From assembly GCA_022702545.1 (NCBI GenBank), contig JAHRBC010000001.1, forward strand, positions 310,001-374,000: 64,000 nucleotides of DNA. The letters are read 5' to 3'. The DNA is from Phycomyces nitens (taxonomy: Eukaryota; Mucoromycota; Mucoromycetes; Mucorales; Phycomycetaceae). Positions 47,094 through 57,735 of the stretch are shown one piece after another. Below the pieces are notes generated by a model. It made no database searches, was not told the DNA's origin, and worked only from the letters and a program-made list of their open reading frames with translations. Numbering within the stretch: position 1 is the stretch's first letter; each line of letters starts with the position of its first letter. The position numbers and the translations under genes are program-made.

Positions 47094-48544
47094 AAGTATC
47101 TATTAGGGGTTTTGACCGCGCGACCAGACTTGGTGGTGTAGGTCGACTTGAAGGAGGCATCAGTGGGGTTCATGTGGTTTTTGGTTCGTGTGGTGGACGT
47201 AGGTTTAGACATAGTTTGTTTTGGGATTAGAATCTCCGGAGTGTCTCCGTGAGACTGTATCTCATCAGGTACAATTGTCTGGTCAATATCGGCATCATAA
47301 GCATTGCTGTGGGAAGGCATGTGGCTATCAAAGTTGTTGTCAGGCTCTCCCTCCTCTTCAGAGGAAGATAATCCCATTTCTGTATCATCCGCCTGTTCGT
47401 CGGCACATTCTTGTTCTTGTGTTACAATTTCATTTTCTGACAGGATATCCTGGCGGCGTGGTTCTTCAGAGTCTTTGGCACCAGCCTCACTTAGAGACCC
47501 AATTAGCTCCGATGTAGCCCTTTTATTGGCTTTGTCAATCAGTTTGCCAACTTGATTGGCAAGAAAGGGGTCGGTGGTGAGGAGGGAGGAAAAATCGTCC
47601 AATCGAATCTTTCATTTGGTTACAAGGGTTCCGGAGTTCAGGGTTGTTGAGGACTTCCCCTTTACTGGGGTGCCTCTTGGCTTCTTGTGGGTCAAGTCAG
47701 TGTTGTTGCGTGGGCAGTCTTTAGCCACATGTCCTCGTTCATGGCAAGAGAAACATTCTGTCTTGAGGCGATCTGGACAGGCATGGATGAGATGATCATC
47801 AGCATGACAGTATCGGCAAAACTCAGGCATTTTTGCCCATGTCACCAAAAACTGGTGTTGGTCATCCCACAACAGCTTGTGGGTGAGACCGATTGGATCC
47901 GTGCTGCCTTTAGGAAGCTCTAGCATTGCATGCCCTTCATGCGATCTCCATCCACACTGAAGCTTAATACCAAACTCTACTATAGTTCCAAAAGGCTCGA
48001 AAGCTTTTCGTACGCCTTGTTCAACAAGAGCTGCTGAAACAACTGGAAGACGTGATAGCTGCATCTTTATGATGGTAGCATCAGGGGTCAAACCAGCAGA
48101 TGGGTAATGAGAAACAGCTCTGATTTTCAGACCTGTGTCTAACAGACGCTGACATGCTTCGGCTGAAGTCAGCATAAACTCTACCAAGATATTTTGCCCA
48201 TCTTTGTGGGTGAGCATACCCTCCCCATCTTCTTCAGGGATCTGGCCTTTTGCCAGTTGGAGGAAAGGAACAAGAGGCATCTTCACCTCAGAAAGATCAA
48301 AGAAAACTGAGTGTTTATGGGACCCACGTCGCCATACACGGCGTTGGGTCAAAGTAGGAGGAGAATTCTTGGGAGCAACGATTTGGATACCCTTTCTAGC
48401 AGTATCTCGGTAGCTAGGGCGGATAGTGGGAGTGGGAGTGGTCGAAGAATTGGTAACAAGATCATCTTGTTTTGCGTGCTGTGGAGGGATTATTGGATTT
48501 TTTGCCGTTCCTGGCGGTTCCAGGGTATTAGCGGAGAAAGCCAT
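47090..48544 (-). pseudogene. LINE 1 ORF1: Gag-like nucleic-acid-binding protein with one stop
   Basis: From MAFSANTLEPPGTAKN (Met at 48544; the upstream Met at 48565 lies in the target duplication and is not part of the element). CCHC knuckles are visible as CRYCHADDHLIHAC and CFSCHERGHVAKDC. TGA at 47612-47614 interrupts the frame after GTLVTK, and the same frame goes on (LDDFSSLLTTDPFLANQVG) to a natural TGA at 47090-47092, for ~484 codons in total. The tail is acidic (ADEQADDTEMGLSSSEEEGE). Such proteins coat the LINE RNA. Confidence 0.85.
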
Positions 48545-48546
48545 TG

Positions 48547-48559
48547 CTTCCCTGCTAGA
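48547..48559 (+). repeat. Target-site duplication of LINE 1, right copy
   Basis: CTTCCCTGCTAGA, identical to 43111-43123. Confidence 0.9.
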
Positions 48560-49917
48560 AAGCATGACGTAGCATCCTGATCAACTTGGCAACGTCACCT
48601 TTCTCCATTTGCAAGTCACCTTATTTCTCATATCTCCCTTTTCTCCGCACTTCTTTGATTTTCCATATTTGTCACCCTCACTCTCATTTCAAACCCCTCC
48701 TATCCATTTCCATATTTATCCATTGTACACTATTTTTGTCATCTATCTTCCCTTCCCTTCTCCCCACGTTGCTGTCTGTGCGCACTTATCTTTCTCTTCA
48801 TGTTATCTACCTCTTTACACCCTCTCACACATCGGCACTTCATTTTATTCATACCCCTTCATATCTCTGTCCCTTCTCTCACACTGCTCACTTTATCATA
48901 TTACTGTTATCCATATCTTCATACTTCATATTTACATTGTCTTCGCACATTTTCATATCTCATTTTGTTTTATTATATTTGTCCTCCATTTTTATATTAT
49001 CACCTTCACTGTATATCCCATTTTCTCATACTATCATATCTTATTTTGTCTTATCATCTCATACCTCTCCCCCCAAAGTCATTATTATCCTTATCCATTA
49101 TCTCATATACTGTTCTATTTTTCATTCACACACCCAATTCCTATGTTTTATTATTAATCAATTCACCATTTATCACTAAGTAACATTTTACAAAGTCTAT
49201 ATAAGAGACCAAAATTTCAATCAATAAACATTATCAGTTATCTCTCTCTTATTTTCCGTCCCTGAATTAGTGAATTGTCTTGTATAGAAATTCCTAAACA
49301 TACTTCGTGCCAAGATTGATTTTTCTTTTCATCCAATTCCCTTTTCTGTCCAAATCTGTATCTTCCCAGTACCTTGCTGTCAACTTTAATAATTGTCCTG
49401 AGTGAAATTATCTAGTTCCCCTCTCCTATTATATCTCTTCCTCCCTGTTTCCATTGCTGTCAAGAATATATCTAACTGTCCTGAGCGAAGTTCATATATC
49501 TCTGTCTATTTCTTCATTTTCTCTTCTTTTGTCCTCTTGCTGTCTTTGAATTGCGGTTCTACCCCCGTTATATTAATTCTTTATCGCACCCTCGTTATTG
49601 TCAACGTGAGGTATTCAATTTACTATATTTTTCTGACTCGTTTTCACTCACAACAAACTCAACACGCGTCACTTTCGCTTATAGGATATTTTTTCCCAAA
49701 AACTTTCCTTTTTTAGTAATTTTTTGCCGATACCTATCTACCCATAGCAACATTGAACATTCCCAAGCATCCATCGTCTAAGACGTCGCATCCAACAGCC
49801 ATAACACCATCCTCAACACGCTTACCCGTCATAGCACCCACTGACCAAGTCTCAGAATGATCGAACAACTTTTTTCCATTGAGATTACCGATGTCAACAT
49901 CATTGCCCCCATCTCTC
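48560..49917. other. Pyrimidine-rich DNA and possible 5' region of LINE 2
   Basis: From ~48590 to 49180 the plus strand is dominated by C and T (TTTCTCATATCTCCCTTTTC and similar), giving spurious overlapping frames in all three phases. At ~49197 TATATAAGAGACC resembles a TATA box. Downstream, AT-rich DNA leads to the LINE 2 ORF1. There is no convincing protein. The left boundary of LINE 2 is not identifiable here. Confidence 0.4.
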
Positions 49918-50775
49918 ATGCAGGGAATGCCAAGTGATCTCATGGCATACCTTGCTGATCTTGCCAAGAAGGTCGATGCCCTCACTGCTGCCAGTGCCCA
50001 CTGGGAAGCCGTTGCGGCCAAAAACGTCCGGTTGACAGAAGAACTCGCTGAGACCAAGTTGCAGCTTGCCAAAGTTTTGGGCAAACAAAACTCTTCCCCC
50101 CAGGGTCCAGCCCCTGTTGTGTCACTCTCCGCCCCTGTCCCCACACCCAGTTCCCAGGAACCAGGGTTAGAAGCCTCCACCTGGGCTGTAAAGGCCAGCA
50201 TCCACCGCCCTCCCCCCACCCGCAAGAGTCACTCTCCTCATTGAGTTGCCGCCTCCCAGTGAGTATTCACTGCCCCCTCTGGCCCCAACGGATATGAATA
50301 CGTTTATATCCCACATTCCCGCCGCCTCACCCATAGGGAAGTGCGCAGTTCCCTCAGAACCCTTGGCGTTGACACAGCTCGTCTTCTGGACATCAACTTC
50401 CCTGCTCGCGGCGTTGTGGGTATCCTTGTCCACCTCCAGTTCGCCTCTGACTTCAAGACACAGCTTGAAAAAGCTGGTGTCGAACTCATCTTGGATTTCG
50501 ATCCTTTGGACCCCCAGCACTTGGCTGACCCTAAGTTTAGGGATATGTCAATTGACGACCGTGCTGACAAGGCCATGGAAATCCAGCACGATAGGTGCAT
50601 CCAAGCCCTTAAGTTCCTGCGCCCCCATGTTGCCATACCTGTGGCCCACTACTTTGTTGAAGCAGGCTGGATCTGTAACGACAAAGTGCCCACTCGTACA
50701 GCTTTGGAGGGTGATGCTGAATCAGCCTTCAAAAGAAAACGTAGCCTTGCTCCCAGCGACCATATGGAAGAATGA
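49918..50775 (+). pseudogene. LINE 2 ORF1 with two in-frame TGA codons
   Basis: One frame from MQGMPSDLMAYLADLAKK to DHMEE and TGA 50773-50775, interrupted by TGA at 50242-50244 and 50260-50262. The first part is a coiled coil (VRLTEELAETKLQLAKVLG), then a Pro/Ser linker, then a globular part with GVDTARLLDINFPARGVVG and KVPTRTALEGDAESAF. No zinc knuckle is seen. An ATG at 49857 opens another frame for 26 codons and may be the original start before a frameshift. The stop overlaps the ORF2 start as ATGA. Confidence 0.65.
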
Positions 50776-51539
50776 GTGAGATCTCATTTGGACTATGGAA
50801 TGCAAACAGTCTTCAACCCCGTGCTATTAACACTGGAAAAACGGGCTTGATTACTAGTGTGGAAAGATAAGTAAACAATAGTGTAATTACCTGAATTATG
50901 ATAGACTCTATATATAATTCCGCTTGAGAACAACCTGGTCTTAGCTGCTAGCAGTATGTCGTGATAATTGCTAGCATAATTATTGAAAGAGGTGCTGCAG
51001 CTGAGGTCCAGTAGCACTTTTGGCGGGTATATCTAATTAGGTTATGGGGGGATTAAGCATTTAAATGTGCGGTTCCGTTTTGAAAGAATCTATTTTGAGA
51101 GAATAACACTGTAGTATTTTACATCTTTACTACACTTTTTTCATCCTCATAGTGTAGTATTTAATCTTCTTTATTCTTCTTGACCAATAATATATCACCC
51201 ATTATTTGATTTCCCGTTTATAATTGATTGGTAATGTTTTACGTTTTTATTTTTATTAGAAAGAATAGAATGTTTCTAGGTTTAGGGTCTACTATTACGC
51301 CTATTCCTATGGCCTAGCCGTTTCTACCCGGTTGCCTGCTGCTATTTGGATGGAATATTTTTCTACATAAAAAATACCTGCAAAAATATGAATATCCAGT
51401 GATTTTTTGGGCTGCGGGAGTGTTCTGTAAAAGATAAAAGAAGTGTTAATGATATGGGATACAAAGAGGAAATTTTTGTGTGACAAAAGATACTTACATT
51501 GCAAGAGATGGGCAAGAGTGGGCAAAGGGGACTTGAATT

Positions 51540-52049
51540 TTAAGGCTGGATGGGCTGTGTGGCGGGTTTTACTATAAAAAAGGGAATAAAAATTAATATG
51601 GGTGAACAGAGTAATGATATATTTAATTTACATACCAGGAGCCAAATGGGTTATCAAAGTAGGGGGCATGGTGTGCAAAGAAAGACCAAAGGAGCCTATA
51701 AAACACATAATAATAATTATTAATAAATAGTCTGAATAATATTTTGGATAAGCAAAAAGAGATTTATAAAGAATATTACCTTTATGATTACAATCGCGAA
51801 TGATGGAGGAGGCCGATGGCGTGAATAGAAAGGACAGTCTACAATGGAATAGAGTCAGAGAGGGAATACATATGATTGAAAGAAAAATTTTACCTGGTGC
51901 CAATGGCATCCTTATATAATTTGTTTGGCCAATCTAAGAGAGAAAGTGAAAATAATTTTTATCAAGATGATGGTACCAGTGAATGCGGCCAGTGAGTATT
52001 TGTCTGGATGGCCATTGTGGAAAGGATGAGTTGCAATGGGAGTGCACAT
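51540..52049 (-). CDS. Conserved small third gene of the CACTA family, copy B
   Basis: Exons 51977-52049, 51894-51933, 51780-51838, 51636-51695 and 51540-51571 (73, 40, 59, 60, 32 nt), 87 residues: MCTPIATHPFHNGHPDKYSL, then DWPNKLYKDAIGTR, FTPSASSIIRDCNHKG, LHTMPPTLITHLAP, ending KPATQPIQP. All sizes match copies A and C and every intron is GT-AG. The conserved Cys-His-rich CNHK segment is too short to call a finger. Intron lengths are similar in each copy. The transcript points towards the left terminal repeat and away from the accessory gene, 438 bp distant, so the two may share a promoter region. Confidence 0.6.
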
Positions 52050-52487
52050 CTATGAAAAAGAGGTTAATTTGTGTGTATAAAGAGGTATAAAAAATGTCTT
52101 ACCAGAGAAAGGCGCCGATATCAAAAAGGCTAGGAAAAGGAAAAATAAAGGGAATCAAAAAAAAGGAGAGTGTCTGAAAAATTTTTCACCTTTGAAGCAT
52201 GCTGCGGAAAGCATGATGGATTGAGCCCAAAAACAATATCAAGGCCGATTTGCATCTCAGTGCTTCAAGACAATAGAGGAACATCTTTATAGTCATTCAA
52301 AATGCCTATATATAACGGCCTTTTTGATAGTATTCAACCTCTCTTACCTTTACACCAACCCACACACACACACACTTACTTACTCACTCACCCAAACAGT
52401 TTTTGTATGTATATTATATTTATTTTTATTTCAATTGAACAAAAACTAATAATTATAATCGAAATATACTTTACCATATTCTAGAAA

Positions 52488-53653
52488 ATGGTTAACCAAA
52501 GAAGATCAATTGCTCCTCGTCCTACTCCTGCTGGTTCCACTCCTGCTCCTGCTCCTGATATGGAACAGATAATGTCAAAGCTTTCCGAGATGGAAGGCAA
52601 AATGACAAACGTCGAAGTGCAAGTGGGGTCTGTAAGAGCTCAACTCAACGTTGTTGTGGCTGGTAATGCTTCAGCTATTAGAGCAATTGGTGCATTGGGT
52701 AGTGCCCATAACACTGCTCTTGTCAACTCTCCCACCGTTCCTGTCGCACCTGTTGCTCTTCTACCAGTTGTGCCAACCAAGCAGACAAACAATGATGTCT
52801 ATGTAAGTAGCAAATTATATAGTATGTTATCAATTCATTATCTCATATACTGTGTCAGACGGCGATTCGCAAATATATGTGGAAGCCAAAGTTTTCGTCG
52901 AGAATAACTGCAGAAATCTCGGCAAACAACAACAAGCCAAAGTGGAATACAAACGTTCCTTTCAACCAAAGTCCAAACAAGGAGTTAGTTGTTAGGATCC
53001 TCAACTACTTGGAGCCCAAGTTTGAGAGCAAGGGAATGAGGAGAAGTGACTTGCACAAGAACCTTCATACCAACTTCAGGAGCCAAAGTTCCAAAGACAA
53101 GAAGTCTTCTTCAGAGAAAACTGCCGTGAACACTCGTTCAAGAAGGGCAAACCGTGCAGGCGAGGTAAGATATACTTTAAATAACTAATAAATATTTAAT
53201 ATCAAAGAAGCAGTATTAACTGAGAATTTTAGAGCCTTTCTTGGCGCTTGAATGCTTACCTTGACAATGAGGACACAATCAATGAGATGATGGGCAAAGA
53301 TTGTGCCAACATGATAATAAAGGAGGCAATGTCCGAGGGTGAATCTGACGTAGAGACGTCTGAAAGTGGCACCAGACGTGTCATCTGCACTGTTCGCCCA
53401 GGATGGAGAAGTGATGAGGTAAATAATAATAAGGCAATAACTGGGTTACGTGTCTGAATTGTTATATAAAATATTAATACTTGTATTTCAGTTTAATAGA
53501 CTCATCACTATTGTTGACTCTCATGTCCTTGAAGGAATGGGTTTGCATTCCCATCAATTCTTGCCTCGGGTTTTTAAGAGTGTGTCAAACTCAGCGGCCC
53601 CAAATGACGTGATTTCCCGCCTCCCACAGTGGGCTTTTAGACACAATGTATAA
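52488..53653 (+). CDS. CACTA accessory protein, copy B (322 aa)
   Basis: Exons 52488-52802, 52859-53164, 53233-53418 and 53492-53653, with sizes identical to copy A. It is intact: MVNQRRSIAPRPTPAGSTPA, a coiled coil, the basic exon 2 (RSRRANRAGEV at its end), EAMSEGESDVETSESGTRR, RPGWRSDEV, and RLPQWAFRHNV. Compared with copy A it keeps Arg codons (RSRRANRAG) where A has His or Cys, consistent with CpG decay in A. A CACACACACTTACTTACTCA simple repeat and TATA-like TATATAACGG lie ~170 bp upstream. Confidence 0.8.
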
Positions 53654-53782
53654 ATAAAGTTGTTGTTTATATTTTCTCACCCACTTCCCCAAGAACGTAA
53701 TACCATCAATATATATAAAGTATATTTTTTGGTGCCTTAATTTTGGTTATCTTTAAAAGAAGAAGATATTTTTTATTTTATA

Positions 53783-56700
53783 TTAGGCGCAGATTTTTTT
53801 GGGAAGAGGGATGACAAGCATTGTTTTCCTATTAGTTCGAGTGATTTGCTCTCCAATGGCAACTTCTAACAAAATCCTATGCACTGGAAGAATACTGTTC
53901 AAGTCATCTGGAGAATGCCTTGGGAGATACACCTCAACACCTTCATTCTCTCGCGTTCTATCACAGGTTGTGACAAACCATTTAACAAATGCAAAAACAT
54001 GTTGATTGTCATGAACCATGTGAGTCGGGTGGAGATCATCAACTGGTGGTGGCACGAAATTGTGTGTAAAGAGATACTGAATCTGGCCTGTATATGCATT
54101 TACAACGTTCTCATTGCTGCCAACAAACAGTGTTTGTATAAACGACCCTCCATTTCCTTGTCTGTTTGAACCGCAATATACTTGGCCAAGTAAGTTGATG
54201 GACTTCAACTTTGTGATCTCGTTATCAACAAAGGAAAATGGGGAGAAGGCGTGCTGATAGCTGGTAAGACTGGGAAGGTCATAAGCATGCTTATAATAAT
54301 CCAGCAAATGTGGATAATCGATATCACCAATTAATGTTTTCATTCCAACTTGCAGAGGAAAAGCTGAAGGAGGAAGAGGCTCGTTACCCTTTGCAGAATC
54401 CATTGTGGTCAGAGAAGCATTTACAAAATCTTGCAAGTTGAACTGAGGATGATTGATTGGCGAAGTTGTGGCTAGAAGTGTGGGTGTAGATACGAGCTTG
54501 GCAAAGACAGAAGAGAATGGGATCTTACTGGAGTATCCAAGGACTGCTTGCACATAATCAGCCTTGTATGCTTCTTCAACAAAATTCCTCATATATGTTG
54601 CCTCAAAACTATCCTTTCTGTTTGTGCTCACGTTCTTTAGCAAACCGTTGTATTGCTCGAACCCAAAGAGCCAATAGCCATACACTGGTCCAAAATCACG
54701 AATGGTCTCGCGAAGATGGAGGTGCAGATGCATATTGCAGGTGAGGACACTAGGAGGGTAAAGACGCTCGCACTTTTGACAGAATTTTTCAAGGTAGTCA
54801 TGGGCATCGTCAAGTTCTTCAAATGATAGGGATGGCTTTACAAGGAGACGGCAGGCATCGACAAAGTCCATCCAGTTTCTGAACTTGTCATCATTGAGAA
54901 CATCTTTCAGCAAGACAGGAGAGTACGCTAGCACCCAGGACTTCCATTCGTCAGCTTTCATAAATGAAAATCCCTTTCCAATTTTCGCTGTTAATGAAGT
55001 GTATGAAGCTGGCAGGATCATTGTCTTGGCGATTTGCTCCATGTCATTAAGTTGTCCATTATTAATATTGCCACCAGCAATCCACTTGTCCACCATCCTC
55101 TTCGCCGTACCCAAGAATAAGTTGTGCATGGGATCAATGATCGTTCCACGTACTAGATCAAAGTATCCAAGGCGATGCAGCTGCGACCATCGAACACCAT
55201 TTTTGATCTCCAGCTGATGCCTTTCTGAGGGCGTACTAGCACTCTTCCACACCTCAGCATGCACCCTGTTTTCCACACCATTACGAATAGACCACTGCGA
55301 AGAGTTGAAACCACGGAAATCCACACTGCTTGTCCCAGCAAGACGACTGAATTGATGGCTGCATTTGTAGCAGGCGTTAGTGCTATTGTGGGACGTAAAT
55401 CCGCTTGTTTTTCTGGCTGCTGGAATATCACATGCCACCATAAGGAGCGCAGCACGGACAGTTGTTCCAGATCCACATTCAAAGGTTGGAATCGTCATTC
55501 CAACGTACAACTGCTCAAGGTCATCCACCAACGGCTTGAGATAGTTGTTGATCTCATAAGATTTGGGTTCCTTTGGTCCAGGCATTAACCCAACCAAGAC
55601 GACGTTCTCTGGTTTGAATCTTTCATCTCTGGGCAAGTTGTTGATTGCCAAATATATAGCACCAGAGGAGTGGGTTACACCATTGAACGGCTAAAACCAG
55701 TCGATGTTTAGAGTCAACAGAAGAGAACGAGGGCGGGCAACAAATGAAAGACCATCACTGTCTTTCAACTCCTTCCACATCTTGCCATCGTAAATGTCGC
55801 ACATGGTGTCTGTCACCTTCAGCTCGTCGTTCCAGAGGCCGATCTTCTGCTCGAAACCAGGACGAAGAAAGAGAACCTTGAGTGCATCTTTGATGGACTG
55901 ATACACAAAGATTTTCTTTGGCACCATGGCACCAGACGTCAACTTCTTTGTCAGCTCACAGTTACAAGTTATATTTGCGCCTATTTTCACAGAGCTGCAG
56001 AGAGGGGGAACGGAAATAGATTCTTCATATATTTGATGACAATCTGGACATGACACGAATCGTTTGATATCTTTGGTGATATCACTAAAACCCGTCATCT
56101 TCTGAAGACCAGCAAGACTTGTTGGGAGCTGAAAGTCTTGTCCGTAGACTGTCAAGAGCTCATTGACAAACTGGATCAATACAACGGCGCCCTTGTTGAC
56201 TGCATAACGGGATGCAAAAAGAACAACGAAAATGGCAATGGCCCTGTGCACTGGATTTTCGGGCATACCAGGAGCACCAAAGGGTTCTGTTTTAAAAAAG
56301 GAAAATTATTAACACTCAATTTTGGCATGCTTCTTTATGATAGTTATTCAATACTGACCTTCGCCGTTGAACTCCTCAACATCAATCTCCTCGACATCAC
56401 TCTCCACATTGTCACCATTGTTGCTGTCATTGACAATCTCGGTGTCATCGCCATTGACCTCATTGTCAACCAAATCATCGTCAGACATCAGGACAGAATC
56501 CAAAAAAGGTAGGTTGGCCTGACCACCCATTGTTTCCATGGATTCAGATTCAAACATCGGGATTGCTACAAATATGGAATAGATTAGTTTATTGCCCTTA
56601 AACTGGTTTTCAAATAAATATTTTTTACCCTCAACATCAACATCCATAATGACACTTTGTGTGCCTGAGGTTCAATTAAAGAATAATGGTTATTATTGCG

Positions 56701-56870
56701 CAGTAAATATAAAATTAATACATACTGCTCTCAGTTCGTCCAGCCTCTTCAATTCTTGCTCTTTTGGCATGACGCTGATAATTGCGTCTGGATACCATAG
56801 AGAACCCTTCTTGGTTACCATTGCATTTGTTACAGTAACAGGCAGTGTTGTTTTGGGAAGCAGAAGACAT
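53783..56870 (-). pseudogene. CACTA Tnp2-like transposase, copy B, one stop
   Basis: Exons 56726-56870, 56629-56664, 56359-56565 and 53783-56286 (145, 36, 207, 2504 nt; 963 residues). Exon 1: MSSASQNNTACYCNKCNGNQ, then a basic segment with YQRHAKRARIE, a probable metal-binding finger. Exons 2-3: acidic linker (VNGDDTEIVNDSNNGDNVES). Exon 4: MPENPVHRAIAIFVVLFASR, CPDCHQIYEE, LMPGPKEPKSYEINNYLKPL, CYKCSHQFSRL, IDPMHNLFLGTAKRMVDKWI, LHLRETIRDFGPVYGYWLFG and the C-terminus PLPKKICA. The only defect is TAG at 55691-55693 (WF*PF), where copy A has CAG. IDPMHN resembles the Asp-containing block of CACTA transposases. Confidence 0.9.
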
Positions 56871-57111
56871 ATTTTGTGTGATTCGATTGTAAGATAAAAA
56901 AGGAAACAAGTGCTTCATATGTTTTATTTGCTGTCAATTTATAGACAAAAAAAACTATTGTATTTTACTTGTTTGCCCAAACCAATAGGATCTGTTAAAA
57001 AGTCTTTTTTTATTTGAATAAAAAAAATCTTCTGAGTTGAAAAAAAGGCCTATATTTCCTACACCTTAAAGTATTCTTGGTGCACTAGTAATCCAGCCCA
57101 TTTTTCCAGTG

Positions 57112-57735
57112 TGTTGTGGGTAGAAATAAACTTGGAAAGATACGAAAGAATTTGTGAGAACTTGTGTAGGGTGTTTATTCCTAAGAAAAAAGGTTATCTT
57201 TCTACACAGAACTAACTACTGATATTTATATGTTTTCTGATTTATAATTCAGTATATGCTTTGGTAATATTTATCACGATGAGTCATCTTCCAGGAGTAT
57301 TGTCTTTCTGGAAAGATCCAGAGAGACCTATTGATATGATACTTCTCCAGTCAGATCAGCCAGAGAGCTTTGGTAAAGAAGAGCATTTATGCTATTGGTA
57401 ATATTTTAATATTCCGACCCAGATACTTGGGTAATGTTTTAGAATTATTAATTCATTGTAGTTGTAGTCTCTCAATCAAGTATTCATATAATAAACGAAA
57501 TATGTAGATGGAATATGATGATGCCATTAGATAAATATGTGTATATCTGTATATCCCATATTATGGTGATAACGATAATAATAATAAATAATAATCAATT
57601 ATGTGTATGATGATCTGTGTATTGGATAATCTCATAAAGGCAGATCCGTTTGACTGGAATAGCTGAGGATATTATTTTATCCTTCAGTCTTACTCTCAGA
57701 TTCAGCAGTGATCAATACTCATTTACAACACAGTG
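57112..57735 (+). mobile_element. Short CACTA family D derivative joined to copy B
   Basis: Its first ~210 bp (TGTTGTGGGTAGAAATAAAC to GGAAAGATCCAGA, ending 57322) match the inverse of 19053-19266. Its last bases are ACACAGTG (57735), followed by TAA, the duplicate of the TAA at 50828-50830. Inverted, the right tip is CACTGTGTTGT; the left tip reads CAGTGTGTTGTGGG together with the end of copy B. No gene inside. It is the non-coding end of a different CACTA family, about 0.6 kb. Confidence 0.6.

Larger units (their letters stand above)
43124..48546 (-). mobile_element. L1/Tx1-like non-LTR retrotransposon (LINE 1) with target duplication
   Basis: 5.4 kb on the minus strand: ORF1 and ORF2, a short 3' UTR with AATAAA, and a ~13-base poly-A tail at 43124-43136, flanked by the 13-bp duplication CTTCCCTGCTAGA. 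The 5' end lies only two bases before the ORF1 ATG, so either the 5' UTR was lost or it is extremely short. The pre-insertion site lies ~78 bp from the 5' end of the tRNA-Ile gene. Confidence 0.9.
50831..57111. mobile_element. CACTA-like three-gene transposon, copy B
   Basis: 6281 bp, CACTGGAAAAACGGGCTTGA at 50831 and inverted CACTGGAAAAATGGGCTGGA at 57111. Same gene order as copy A: small gene (-), accessory (+), transposase (-). It is the best preserved copy; only one stop is seen in the transposase. On the left it abuts TAA of LINE 2; on the right it abuts a short CACTA family D end, and TAA recurs only after that (57736-57738). Confidence 0.9.

Noticed and set aside
48586..49183. Three overlapping ORFs of 127-197 codons in different frames
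   Set aside because: They arise because C/T-rich DNA lacks stop codons; the products are Ser/Phe/His/Leu low complexity.
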